This document shows positions 17,948 through 26,964 of a stretch of DNA of 64,000 nucleotides, one piece after another (the first letter of the stretch is position 1; each line of letters starts with the position of its first letter). This DNA comes from Rhodoferax sp. (GTDB taxonomy: Bacteria > Pseudomonadota > Gammaproteobacteria > Burkholderiales > Burkholderiaceae_C), in contig NZ_JAUYQD010000053.1 of the NCBI RefSeq assembly GCF_030697375.1, positions 62,001-126,000 on the forward strand. Direction: 5' to 3'. Both the position numbers and the translations under genes were made by a program. The notes beneath the pieces are model-generated. The model saw only the letters and a program-made list of their open reading frames with translations. It was not told the origin of the DNA and ran no database searches.

Positions 17948-19084
17948 CTACCGGGTGGTGCGTCTGTAGATTTGATCGGCCATGGTGGCGCGCTGGTTCA
18001 TGTCCGCCAGCCACTCCTCTGAAGAAGGCAGGGCCACCGTGGCCATGTCGTCCAAGGTTTGCTGCATGCTGTCGATGTTGTCATTCACACCGCCCAGGAT
18101 CTGTGAAACACGGTCCTGGAACTGCATGGCCACCAACAACTTCTCGACTTCACGGCGAACCACCAGGCCGTGGGTACGCATGGAATCCGCGGACGCGCCG
18201 AGCTTGCGCACATGGCCCAGCACATGTTCGACCAACTCGCCGGACAGCGATACCGCATGCTTGTCTTCCACCGTGGCTTCTTCCGCAGCGGACAGGGTCG
18301 TGTTCATGATGGCCCCGATATGCCCCACACGCTCACCAATGTGCTTGCCCGTTTCGGCCGAACGCTGCGACAGCATGCGCACTTCCGAGGCGACGACGGC
18401 AAACCCGCGCCCGGACTCTCCGGCCCGCGCGGCTTCAATGGCGGCATTGAGGGCCAGCAAGTTGGTTTGTGCTGCGATGCTGCGCACCTCGGCGGCCATG
18501 GCCTGCAATTCCAGCGTTTCTTTGGCCAGGTTGCGAACATTGGCCAGCAGCGCATCCTTGCCGTCAATCACGTTGGTCAAAGACAACACCACCGGTTGCA
18601 GCTCCCGCTCACACAGCGCGAGCAAGCTGATGGATTTACCATCATCGCCCCCCCCTCCCGCCGCGCCCCCACCAATACCCGCAAGGTCAAATTGCTGCAG
18701 CACCGAGGCGAAACTGGACGTCAGTTGCACCACCGCTCCTTCGGTCTGCGTTTTCACCAACCCCACATGGTGTTGCCAGGCGGGAAGCACGTCTTGCAGC
18801 AGTACCGCGAGATCTTCTGCCGAACAGGCACTTCGGCCAGCACCGGCTTGGAGGGCAGCATCGAGCTGTGAATGGGCCGTTTGGACTTGGGCCAGCAAAT
18901 ACCAAACCGCCACACCGGAGAGCAATGCAACTCCGCCCAGGGACAGCCATGGCAACCATGCCGCGCCACTCCACAACGGCAGTGCGGCCAGCACCACGAT
19001 GGCAATCGGGCAGAACCCCCACCACAGCAAGGACGGGCTGCTGTAGCTTGGCAGGTTGGCGTGCGCACTGAGATCGGCTTTCAT
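17948..19084 (-). CDS. Short methyl-accepting chemotaxis protein without a periplasmic domain
   Basis: From the ATG at 19084 the protein has 378 residues. Two closely spaced hydrophobic segments (~18-38 and ~42-62) leave almost no periplasmic loop. A Gly-rich linker ([16 protein letters not shown]) and a chemoreceptor signalling tip ([30 protein letters not shown]) follow. It probably senses a cytoplasmic or membrane state rather than an outside ligand. The frame continues to an ATG at 19222, but MKADLSAH at 19084 has a GAGAAAG site and gives a normal N-terminus. Confidence 0.82.
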   Translation of the reverse strand: MKADLSAHANLPSYSSPSLLWWGFCPIAIVVLAALPLWSGAAWLPWLSLGGVALLSGVAVWYLLAQVQTAHSQLDAALQAGAGRSACSAEDLAVLLQDVLPAWQHHVGLVKTQTEGAVVQLTSSFASVLQQFDLAGIGGGAAGGGGDDGKSISLLALCERELQPVVLSLTNVIDGKDALLANVRNLAKETLELQAMAAEVRSIAAQTNLLALNAAIEAARAGESGRGFAVVASEVRMLSQRSAETGKHIGERVGHIGAIMNTTLSAAEEATVEDKHAVSLSGELVEHVLGHVRKLGASADSMRTHGLVVRREVEKLLVAMQFQDRVSQILGGVNDNIDSMQQTLDDMATVALPSSEEWLADMNQRATMADQIYRRTTR

Positions 19085-19293
19085 GGTTGGCTGTTCTTTC
19101 TCGCAAGTCACCATAGCGCTCAAAAGGAAGAACCCAGACCCCCAGTCGTGACAGTTCAACCCCCTTCGAAACTTGAAGCCGCCAATATTTTGCTGGTTTA
19201 ATTCGGCTTCATCGATCATCATATGTCAAAAGAAACGCACTTGGGGCACACCCAAGATTGCGCCAAAGAACATGCGAAGGGGAGTGAAGCGAG

Positions 19294-22200
19294 ATGCACG
19301 CGAACGTACCGAATGAACGCCAGGAGCTGGCTGCGCAGTTGAGAGCCAGTCAGGCGGCCCTCCACGCCGCACAAGCCCGCGCCAGTCACCTGGCACAGCT
19401 CTATACCGCATTGACGCGCTGCAACCGGGCTATTGCGCAAAGCAGCTGTGCGGAAGAACTCTTCGACCAGATTTGCCGCATTGCGGTGGATTCAGGGGGA
19501 CTGGCCATGGCTTGGATTGGGCACATCGACTCCGGCACCGGCATGGTCCGTCCGGTCGCCAGTTATGGTGATGGGACGGGATACCTGGAGGGCATACAGC
19601 TGTCCACCGAGGCAAGCTCACCCTTGGGACGCAACCCCACCAGCGCCGCGATGCGCGAGCAGCAACCCGTCTGGCCCCCATGCGACGATGACCAGCCCTC
19701 CCCGCTTTGGCTCCACCATGCCGCCCAAGCCGGCTGGGCCTGTTCGGCTGCACTGCCCTTGCTTCAGAAAGGCGAAGCCGTGGGCGCCTTGACTTTGCAT
19801 GCCCGGACCCCGCATTTCTTCGACCAGGACGCGCAACAGTTGCTGCTGGAAATGGCCTCGGATGTCAGCTATGCGCTGGACAATCTGGCACGCGCCGAAC
19901 AGCAAAAGCAAGTGAACCGTGCTCTGCGCGACAACGAATACGCAGCCCATCTGGCGGTCGAAAATGCACGGGCCGCCCTGGAGCAACTGGAGTTGCAAAA
20001 GTACGCGCTGGACCAGCACGCCATCGTCACCACCTTCAATGTACGGGGCAAAATTACCTACGCCAACGACAAATTTTGTGAAATCAGCGGCTACTCCCGT
20101 GCCGAGCTGATGGGGCAAGACCACAATCTCCTGATCTCTGATGTGCACCCCAAAGGCTTTTTCGACGCCCTGTACGAGACCGTGGCACGCGGCGGCGTCT
20201 GGCATGGTGAGGTCTGCAACCGCGCGAAGGCCGGCCACCTGTATTGGGTCCAGACCACGGTCGTCCCTGTTTTGAGCACCCACGGCAAGCCGACCAAGTA
20301 CATCGCCATTCGTGCCGACATTACCAAACGCAAAGCGCAGGAACTGGAACTGCAACACTACCGCGACCATCTGGAGCTGTTGGTGCAACAAAAAACCGCA
20401 GACTTGCAAAACAGCGTGGACATGACCCGGCGTGCCTTGTCGGAGCTGGAGCGGCAAAAGTATGTGCTGGATCAACACGCCATTGTGACCACCTGCGGTA
20501 TTGACGGCCGCATCACCTACGGAAACGCCAAATTCAGCGAAACCAGTGGTTTTTTACCCGCAGAATTTGTGGGGAAAGACCACGAGATCATCAATTCCGG
20601 TCACCATCCCCACGGTTTCTTCAAGCACATGTATGCCACGATTGCCCGGGGCGGCGTATGGCATGGCGAAGTGTGCAACCGCGCCAAAGATGGCCATTTG
20701 TACTGGGTGGACTCCACCGTGGCCGCCTTCATGGGCGAGGATGGCAAGCCTCGGGAATACATCGCGGTGCGCACCGACATTACCGAACGCAAGCGCATTG
20801 AAGAGGCCGCCCACGCCGCCAACCGCGCAAAGTCCGAGTTTTTGGCCAATATGAGCCATGAAATCCGCACCCCCATGAATGGCATGCTGGGGATGGTGGA
20901 CGTGCTCCAAGCCACGGACCTTGCGCCTTCGCAACGTCGCATGCTGGACACGATTCACAATTCCTCGCTGGCTTTACTCAGCATCTTGAATGACATTCTG
21001 GATTTCTCCAAAATTGAGGCCGACAAACTGGAGCTTGAGTCCATACCCACCCAACTGCGCGAGGTGGCAGAGGGTGTGGCGCAGCTTTTGGTCAGCAACT
21101 CGACCGCCAAATCGGTCGAACTGTCCGTATTTGTATCCCCCGAACTGCCCCGCTGGATCCTGGGTGACCCCAACCGGCTTCGCCAGGTGCTTCTCAATTT
21201 GATGGGCAATGCCTTGAAGTTCACCCACCACCACGAAGAGCGCACTGCCCGCGTGGTGCTGTATGTGGAGCCCTGCATGCACGAGGCTGGCGCCCCCGGG
21301 GTCCGCTTGCGCGTTGTGGACAACGGCATCGGCATGAGCCCCCAGGTGCAGGCTTTGCTCTTTCAGCCCTTCACCCAGGCGGACGCCAGCACCGCTCGCA
21401 AATTTGGGGGGACGGGCCTGGGACTGTCCATTACCCAGCGCTTGGTGGAAATGATGCATGGGCGCATATCGGTGCGCAGCAGCTTGGGGCAGGGTTCGGA
21501 ATTCACCGTCGAATTGCCCCTGCACACCGCGGAGCCCGCCCGCCAACTGCCCGCAGACCCCAGCCTCACCGGTGTGCGTCTGCTGCTGGTCACGACCGAC
21601 GCCCACACCCTCTTGGCCGTCCCGGCCTACTGCGGTTCGGCAGGTGCGCAGGTCGCGGTCGTGGGCCATCTGGCGGCCATCCGTCAACATCTGCAACAAA
21701 CCCCGTGGGCCGGCCCTACGGTGGTGCTGTTGGGCCTGGATGTGACGGCACCAGCCCAGGCCCTGGGCCTGTCGGCCCCCATCGGCGTGGTCCGCCTGGT
21801 GCGAAGCAGCAGCGACATCGCTGCCCGAGAAATAGCGGTGCTCGCGCGCCCGCTGCTCTACCACGACCTGATTCACGGTGTGGCCTTGGCCAGCGGGCGC
21901 TTGAGCGCGCTCGGCCAGGGGGATCAGGTCGAACGCCGCCAATCGGTACGGCCGCAGGCTCCGAGCATCATGGTGGCACTGCAAGCCAACCGTCTGATCC
22001 TGCTGGCCGAAGACAACGAAACCAACCGCGATGTGATGCGAGAGCAACTGCGCCTGCTCGGGTATGCGACCGAAGTGGCTGAAAATGGCACCATGGCGCT
22101 AGAGATGTGGCGCACCGGCCGCTACGCGCTGCTGCTCACCGATTGCCACATGCCCTGCATGGACGGTTTTGAGTTGACACAAGCGATTCGGCAAGCCGAG

Positions 22201-22713
22201 CCCCAGGGCACACGTTTGCCCATCATCGCGGTCACCGCCAATGCCATGCAGGGTGAAGCTGAACGTTGCCGTGCCCGCGGCATGGACGACTACCTGTCCA
22301 AGCCGCTGCGCTTGAAAGAAGTGGGGCCCATGCTGGCCAAGTGGCTGCCGTCGGCGCCTGTGGACAGCCCCGCACCCGCCACGGTGTGGGATGCCTCGGC
22401 CCTGCGCAAACTGGTAGGCGACAACCCGGCCATGCACCGGTGCCTGCTGGAAAAGTTTCTGCTCAATGCCCACGCCCAAGTGGCCGCCATGGGCTCCGCG
22501 GCGACCGGCGGTGAACCTGCTAAGCTGACCGAGGTGGCCCACACCCTCAAGTCCGCGGCGCGCAGCGTAGGCGCCTTGGCGCTGGGGGAACTGTGCCAGG
22601 CACTGGAAACTGCGGGACGCGCGGGAGACCTGGCCACCTGCGGCGCCTTGACACGGCAACTGGAACCCGTATTTTCTGCGGCTGCGCAAGCCATTCAAAC
22701 CAATCTTGGCTGA
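19294..22713 (+). CDS. Hybrid histidine kinase: GAF, tandem PAS, HisKA-HATPase, pseudo-REC, REC, Hpt
   Basis: A soluble 1139-residue kinase. Domains: coiled coil, GAF (~35-200), PAS1 (~235-345), coiled coil, PAS2 (~388-500), HisKA with His522 (MSHEIRTPMNG), and ATPase (GNALKF, DNGIGMS, GGTGLGLSI). Then come a degenerate receiver (~760-870), a true receiver (Asp950 in LLTDCHMPCMDG) and an Hpt domain (His1083 in VAHTLKSAARS). The two PAS units are near duplicates (LDQHAIVTT, ARGGVWHGEVCNRAK in both). The tripartite output allows a His-Asp-His relay, with the REC-EAL protein 15 bp downstream as likely receiver. GGGGAG precedes the ATG. Confidence 0.9.
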   Translation: MHANVPNERQELAAQLRASQAALHAAQARASHLAQLYTALTRCNRAIAQSSCAEELFDQICRIAVDSGGLAMAWIGHIDSGTGMVRPVASYGDGTGYLEGIQLSTEASSPLGRNPTSAAMREQQPVWPPCDDDQPSPLWLHHAAQAGWACSAALPLLQKGEAVGALTLHARTPHFFDQDAQQLLLEMASDVSYALDNLARAEQQKQVNRALRDNEYAAHLAVENARAALEQLELQKYALDQHAIVTTFNVRGKITYANDKFCEISGYSRAELMGQDHNLLISDVHPKGFFDALYETVARGGVWHGEVCNRAKAGHLYWVQTTVVPVLSTHGKPTKYIAIRADITKRKAQELELQHYRDHLELLVQQKTADLQNSVDMTRRALSELERQKYVLDQHAIVTTCGIDGRITYGNAKFSETSGFLPAEFVGKDHEIINSGHHPHGFFKHMYATIARGGVWHGEVCNRAKDGHLYWVDSTVAAFMGEDGKPREYIAVRTDITERKRIEEAAHAANRAKSEFLANMSHEIRTPMNGMLGMVDVLQATDLAPSQRRMLDTIHNSSLALLSILNDILDFSKIEADKLELESIPTQLREVAEGVAQLLVSNSTAKSVELSVFVSPELPRWILGDPNRLRQVLLNLMGNALKFTHHHEERTARVVLYVEPCMHEAGAPGVRLRVVDNGIGMSPQVQALLFQPFTQADASTARKFGGTGLGLSITQRLVEMMHGRISVRSSLGQGSEFTVELPLHTAEPARQLPADPSLTGVRLLLVTTDAHTLLAVPAYCGSAGAQVAVVGHLAAIRQHLQQTPWAGPTVVLLGLDVTAPAQALGLSAPIGVVRLVRSSSDIAAREIAVLARPLLYHDLIHGVALASGRLSALGQGDQVERRQSVRPQAPSIMVALQANRLILLAEDNETNRDVMREQLRLLGYATEVAENGTMALEMWRTGRYALLLTDCHMPCMDGFELTQAIRQAEPQGTRLPIIAVTANAMQGEAERCRARGMDDYLSKPLRLKEVGPMLAKWLPSAPVDSPAPATVWDASALRKLVGDNPAMHRCLLEKFLLNAHAQVAAMGSAATGGEPAKLTEVAHTLKSAARSVGALALGELCQALETAGRAGDLATCGALTRQLEPVFSAAAQAIQTNLG

Positions 22714-22728
22714 AATGGAGTTTTGACC

Positions 22729-23910
22729 ATGCACGAAGACATCATTTTGGTCGTCGATGACGACGCCTTCCAGCGCGAGATATTGGGCCTGCAACTGGTC
22801 GGCCTGGGCTGGGACAAGCTGCTCTATGCCGCCAGCGGCGAACAGGCACTGGCCCTGATGGATACCCAGAGCCGACAGATCAGCGTGGTGATCAGCGATC
22901 TGTCCATGCCCGGCATGGACGGCCCGGTCCTGATGCGGCATCTGGCCCAGCGGGGCTACCGGGCGCAACTCATTTTGCTGTCCGGCGTGCAAGACGAGAT
23001 CCTGAGCAGCGCCGCAGGTCTGGCGCATGCGCACGGGCTGGACCTGCTGGGTTGTTTGAGCAAACCCTGCGCCCCTTCCCAACTGGGCGAGTTGCTGGCA
23101 CGCCTGCATCCCCCCGCCAGCGTGCGCAACCACACCAGCGAGGAAGAGGCCCTGGCACCGGAGCGGCTGGCGGCGGCTTTGGCCGCGGGTGAATTCATTC
23201 CCTGGTACCAGCCCAAAGTGGACATCCGCAACGGCCAAACCGTCAGCGCCGAGGCCTTGGCGCGCTGGCCCGTAGAGTCGGGGGGAATGATTGGGCCCGG
23301 AAGGTTTGTCCCCGCCATTGAGGCCGCCAGTTTGGCCGATGAATTGTTTTTTGCCATTGCGCGCCATGTGGTGGCCGACACAGCGGTCTGGCACCGGCAG
23401 AACATTGCCATCAAAACGGCCATCAACCTGTCCATGGACACCGCACTCAACCTGGAAATGCCGGAGCGCTTGGGGCAACTGGTCAAGGCCAGCGGCCTGC
23501 ACCCCTCGGACTTCATCATAGAAGTCACGGAAAGCCGCTTGATGGTGGAGCGCTCATTGGCCATGGAAACCCTGACCCGGCTCTCCATGATGGGTTTTGT
23601 TCTGTCCATCGATGACTTCGGCACCGGTTACTCCAGTCTGGTGCAACTGGTCGATCTGCCGTTCAAGGAGCTCAAAATCGACGGCAGCTTCGTGCAGCGC
23701 GCCAACACCGAGCGCAAGGCGGAAGCGGTTTTGCGCATTTCCATCCTGATCGGCGTCAATCTGGGCATGGCGGTGGTGGCCGAAGGTGTGGAAACCGCCG
23801 AGCAGTTGGCGTTTTTGCGCACCTGCGGCGGCAGCATTGTGCAGGGCTACCAAATCGCCCGTCCCATGCCGTTTGCCGCCTGCACTGATTGGCTGCAGTC
23901 CGCAGCCAAA
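22729..23910 (+). CDS. REC-EAL cyclic-di-GMP phosphodiesterase response regulator (RocR-like)
   Basis: An N-terminal receiver (Asp57 in VVISDLSMPGMDG) is followed by an EAL domain (~140-380) with intact AEALARW, DDFGTGYSS and LKIDGSFV. Activity on c-di-GMP controlled by phosphorylation is expected. Length (394 residues) and layout match Pseudomonas RocR. The ATG at 22729 follows GGAG by 8 nt. A TTG at 22723 is less likely. It is co-directional with the Hpt-containing hybrid kinase. The stop TAG (23911-23913) is followed immediately by a copy of the 50-nt repeat. Confidence 0.9.
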
Positions 23911-23913
23911 TAG

Positions 23914-23963
23914 GCCTCTAGCCCTTATAGATACTGCGCAAGCAGCTGCGATTTTTATAGCAA
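23914..23963 (+). repeat. 50-nt dispersed repeat, intergenic copy filling the REC-EAL/cheB junction
   Basis: It starts directly after the REC-EAL stop codon and ends 1 nt before the cheB stop, so it makes up essentially the whole 51-bp gap between convergent genes. Boxes: GCCTCTAGCCCTTAT, CTGCGCAAGCAGCT, ATAGCAA. CTGC-GCAA-GCAG can form a small hairpin. Confidence 0.85.
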
Positions 23964-23964
23964 C

Positions 23965-25026
23965 TCAGGCACGCGAATCAAACTGCAAAATGGCCCTGGC
24001 CATCCCCTCCAGCGGCAAAACATCGTCCACCGCCTGCAGCTTGATGGCTTCTTTGGGCATGCCAAAAACCACGCAGGTTTCTTCGTTTTGGGCAATGGTG
24101 CGGGCGCCACCATCGTGCAGCACCTTCATGCCGCGCGCACCGTCGTCCCCCATGCCGGTCAGGAGGATGCCCAGCACATCGCGCCCGCCACACTCGGCCG
24201 CCGACTTGAACAGCACATCGACCGAGGGCTTGTGGCGATTGACGGGTGGACCATCCAGGACATGCACGAAGTACTGCCCGGCCGCCTTGCGCAGTTGCAT
24301 GTGCAGCCCGCCAGGCGCAATGAGCGCCACCCCGCGCTCCAGGCGGTCACCGTCCTTGGCCTCCCGCACGTTCATGGCGCAGATTCCGTTGAGCCGCGCG
24401 GCGTACATGGCGGTAAATTTTTCCGGCATGTGCTGGGTGATGGCGATACCGGGCGCATCGGCGGGCAGGTGGGTCAACACCCACTCCAGCGCCTGGGTGC
24501 CACCGGTGGAGCTGCCTATGACCACCGGCTTGTTCATGGCCAAAGCGTGGACCGAGCCTAGTACCGGTGCGCGCGCCGCCATGGGACGGGCGGCAAACGC
24601 GTCGGCACTGGCTGTGCGGGCGCGGGGCCTGGACCGGGCCGCGGTTTTAAGTGTCTGAATCATCTCGCGGCGGGAGTCTTCCAGATGCTGCTTCAAACCC
24701 AGCTTGGGCTTGGCCAGCACCGCCACGGCGCCTGCGGACAGGGCCTCCAGCGCGACCTTGCTGCCTTCGGTTGACAGCGTGGAGCAAATCACCGTGGGGA
24801 TAGGGGTGCCCGCCATGATTTGCCGCAAAAACGTCAAGCCGTCCATGCCCGGCATTTCAATGTCCAACAGCAACACATCGGGCGGATGCTTGCGGATCAT
24901 GTCCATGGCCAGCAAGGGGTTGGGCGCGCTGCCAATCAATTCCACCTCGGGATGGCCCAAGAGCATGTGCGCCAGCGCCTGGCGTACCACGGCAGAGTCA
25001 TCCACCACAAACACTTTAACGACCAT
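23965..25026 (-). CDS. cheB: Chemotaxis protein-glutamate methylesterase / glutaminase
   Basis: CheB removes methyl groups from receptor glutamates. It has a receiver (VFVVDDSAVVR, phospho-acceptor in LLLDIEMPGMDGL) and, after a linker, the methylesterase domain. The catalytic Ser is in IGSSTGGTQALE, the His in ITQHMPEKF and the Asp in GMGDDGARGM. The ATG at 25026 shares one base with the cheD stop (TGATG), indicating coupling. A GTG at 25035 is the alternative. It is the last gene of the che operon. Confidence 0.95.
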   Translation of the reverse strand: MVVKVFVVDDSAVVRQALAHMLLGHPEVELIGSAPNPLLAMDMIRKHPPDVLLLDIEMPGMDGLTFLRQIMAGTPIPTVICSTLSTEGSKVALEALSAGAVAVLAKPKLGLKQHLEDSRREMIQTLKTAARSRPRARTASADAFAARPMAARAPVLGSVHALAMNKPVVIGSSTGGTQALEWVLTHLPADAPGIAITQHMPEKFTAMYAARLNGICAMNVREAKDGDRLERGVALIAPGGLHMQLRKAAGQYFVHVLDGPPVNRHKPSVDVLFKSAAECGGRDVLGILLTGMGDDGARGMKVLHDGGARTIAQNEETCVVFGMPKEAIKLQAVDDVLPLEGMARAILQFDSRA

Positions 25027-25544
25027 CACGTGCACCCAATTCCGAAAAATACAGTTTCTGCCAGAGGCTCACCCAAACCCACGGTCCAAGACACCTTGCG
25101 GTATCCATTGCCCCCCAAACAGTGGCCCACCACCGCAATGCCATGGTCATGCAAAAAATCCAACACCCACTCCACGTTATTGCCCCCCACATGGGTGGCG
25201 TTGTACATCTGCGGGAACATATTGCCACCACCAAAAACATAGGCCTGGCAACGCGTGGGCGGCAGTCCCACCGCCAACAGCCGGACAAACATCTCGTCCA
25301 TGGCCACTTCGCCATACGCCGTGTTGCAGGCGTTCGACGCATTGGGGCGCCCCACATGCACGATATGGCACATGGCCGCCACCGTGCGCCTGGGGTCCGT
25401 CAAGATCACACTGACACACGACCCCAGCAAGGTCTTCAGTTGGTCACCGGCCAGCCCCAAAGCCACGTCACCCGGCATGAGTTCCACCGCCGCAGGGTGA
25501 AACGCGGAAGGATTGAAGGGCATTGGGGGAAGGAGGGTGGCCAT
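25026..25544 (-). CDS. cheD: Chemoreceptor glutamine deamidase
   Basis: CheD deamidates receptor glutamines and can act as an adaptor. The 172-residue protein shows the catalytic Cys43 in LLGSCVSV and His60 in AAMCHIVHVG, the hallmark pair. YVFGGGNMF and FHDHGIAVVG-like segments are also family-typical. It lies between cheR and cheB and overlaps cheB by one base. Confidence 0.95.
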   Translation of the reverse strand: MATLLPPMPFNPSAFHPAAVELMPGDVALGLAGDQLKTLLGSCVSVILTDPRRTVAAMCHIVHVGRPNASNACNTAYGEVAMDEMFVRLLAVGLPPTRCQAYVFGGGNMFPQMYNATHVGGNNVEWVLDFLHDHGIAVVGHCLGGNGYRKVSWTVGLGEPLAETVFFGIGCT

Positions 25545-25581
25545 GGAGCGGTGTGCAACAAAACATCAGGCTGGTCGGGCC

Positions 25582-26391
25582 TTACGCCCGTTTGCGAAAA
25601 GCGCCGGGAATAACCGTGGTGATCGGCGTTTGGCATGGCACACGGCCCTCGGCCGTTCCCAAGAAAAACAAGCCGCCCGGTTTCAGGGTGGCAAGCACCC
25701 GGTCCACCACGGCACTTTTGGTCGGCGGGTCAAAATAAATCAGCACGTTGCGTAAAAAAATGATGTCAAAAGGCCCCAAACCGTCAAACGGTTTGCACAG
25801 GTTGAGCCGCCCAAATTGCACCCGGCTGCGCAGCTTGTCCTGCAGCAAAACCTGCCCCTGGGAGGGCCCTTCCCCACGCAGACAATAGCGACGCAGCCGC
25901 TCGGGGGACACTGCACGCAGCCGGTCTTCCGGGTACACCGCCTCTTTGGCACTGAGCAGCACGCGGTGGCTGATGTCGGTGGCCAAAATGGACCAATCCG
26001 GGCCAATCTTGCCCATGGCCTGAAGATCAGACATCAGCATGGCCGTGCTGTAGGCCTCGTCGCCAAACGAGGATGCCGCACTCCAGATGGAGACCGCGGT
26101 CTGGCTGCGGTAAGCCGCCAACTCTTGTTCAAGCAGTTCGTAGTGCTTGGGTTCTCTGAAAAAATAAGTTTCGTTGGTGGTGAGCAAATCCACCGCCATC
26201 TGGAACTCGGCCGCCTGGGCCTCGTCCTCCAGCAGGGCGATGTAATCGGCAAACCCGTGCAGCCCCAGTTTCAGGATACGCGGATACAGGCGCGCATGGA
26301 CCAGCGCTTTTTTGGAATCGTTGTAGGCCAACCCGACAGCCTCGTACAAGAGGGCCGCTATGGTGCGGAATTCCGGGTCACTGAACTGCAT
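25582..26391 (-). CDS. cheR: Chemotaxis protein methyltransferase
   Basis: CheR methylates receptor glutamates with S-adenosylmethionine. The 269-residue protein has the N-terminal helical domain and then TNETYFFREPKHYELL. The SAM-binding segment is IWSAASSFGDEAYS (Asp where most have Glu), followed by FDIIFLRNVLIYFD. It belongs to the che operon downstream of cheW. Confidence 0.95.
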   Translation of the reverse strand: MQFSDPEFRTIAALLYEAVGLAYNDSKKALVHARLYPRILKLGLHGFADYIALLEDEAQAAEFQMAVDLLTTNETYFFREPKHYELLEQELAAYRSQTAVSIWSAASSFGDEAYSTAMLMSDLQAMGKIGPDWSILATDISHRVLLSAKEAVYPEDRLRAVSPERLRRYCLRGEGPSQGQVLLQDKLRSRVQFGRLNLCKPFDGLGPFDIIFLRNVLIYFDPPTKSAVVDRVLATLKPGGLFFLGTAEGRVPCQTPITTVIPGAFRKRA

Positions 26392-26436
26392 GGACGCGCT
26401 CCCTGCTGGCCATCGTGTGGTGCCCGTGCCCGGCGA

Positions 26437-26955
26437 TCACAGCCGGGGCGCGGGCCCGGCAAGCGACACCAAGGCATCGATGTCCAGGGCGCGGACGGGG
26501 TCCAGGATCACGATGAATGCGCCATCCACCCGGCCCATGCCCTGGATGAAGTCGCGCGCCACCGTGGTGCCAAACTGCGGGGGCGGCCCGATGTCGGACG
26601 GCGCGATGTCGATCACCTCGCTCACCGCATCCACCATCAGGCCCAGGCGCAGCTTGTCCCCCGCGCTGTCGGCATCGCAAATCACGATGCAGGTTTTCTT
26701 TCCCGCGTGGGTGACGGCACGCCCCAGGCGGGACTGCAGGTCAATGACCGGAACCACCGCCCCGCGCAGATTGATAACGCCGCGTACGCAGGGGGGCATG
26801 AGCGGCACCACGGTCAGCGGCGCATGCTGGATGATTTCACGCACCGTGGCGATGCCCATGGCAAAGACCTCACCGCCCAGCACAAAGGTCAGGTATTGCA
26901 GGGCCGCATGCACCGCAGCGCGGGGCGGCTCGGCCTGCAGGGGGTGGCTCGTCAT
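26437..26955 (-). CDS. cheW: Chemotaxis coupling protein
   Basis: A single CheW domain of 172 residues (YLTFVLGGEVFAMGIATVREII, VRGVINLRGAVVPVIDL, GLMVDAVSEVIDI). It links the receptor to CheA. It lies 9 bp downstream of the long chemoreceptor gene. The N-terminal ~18 residues are a non-conserved leader. Confidence 0.95.
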   Translation of the reverse strand: MTSHPLQAEPPRAAVHAALQYLTFVLGGEVFAMGIATVREIIQHAPLTVVPLMPPCVRGVINLRGAVVPVIDLQSRLGRAVTHAGKKTCIVICDADSAGDKLRLGLMVDAVSEVIDIAPSDIGPPPQFGTTVARDFIQGMGRVDGAFIVILDPVRALDIDALVSLAGPAPRL

Positions 26956-26964
26956 GGCAGCGAC

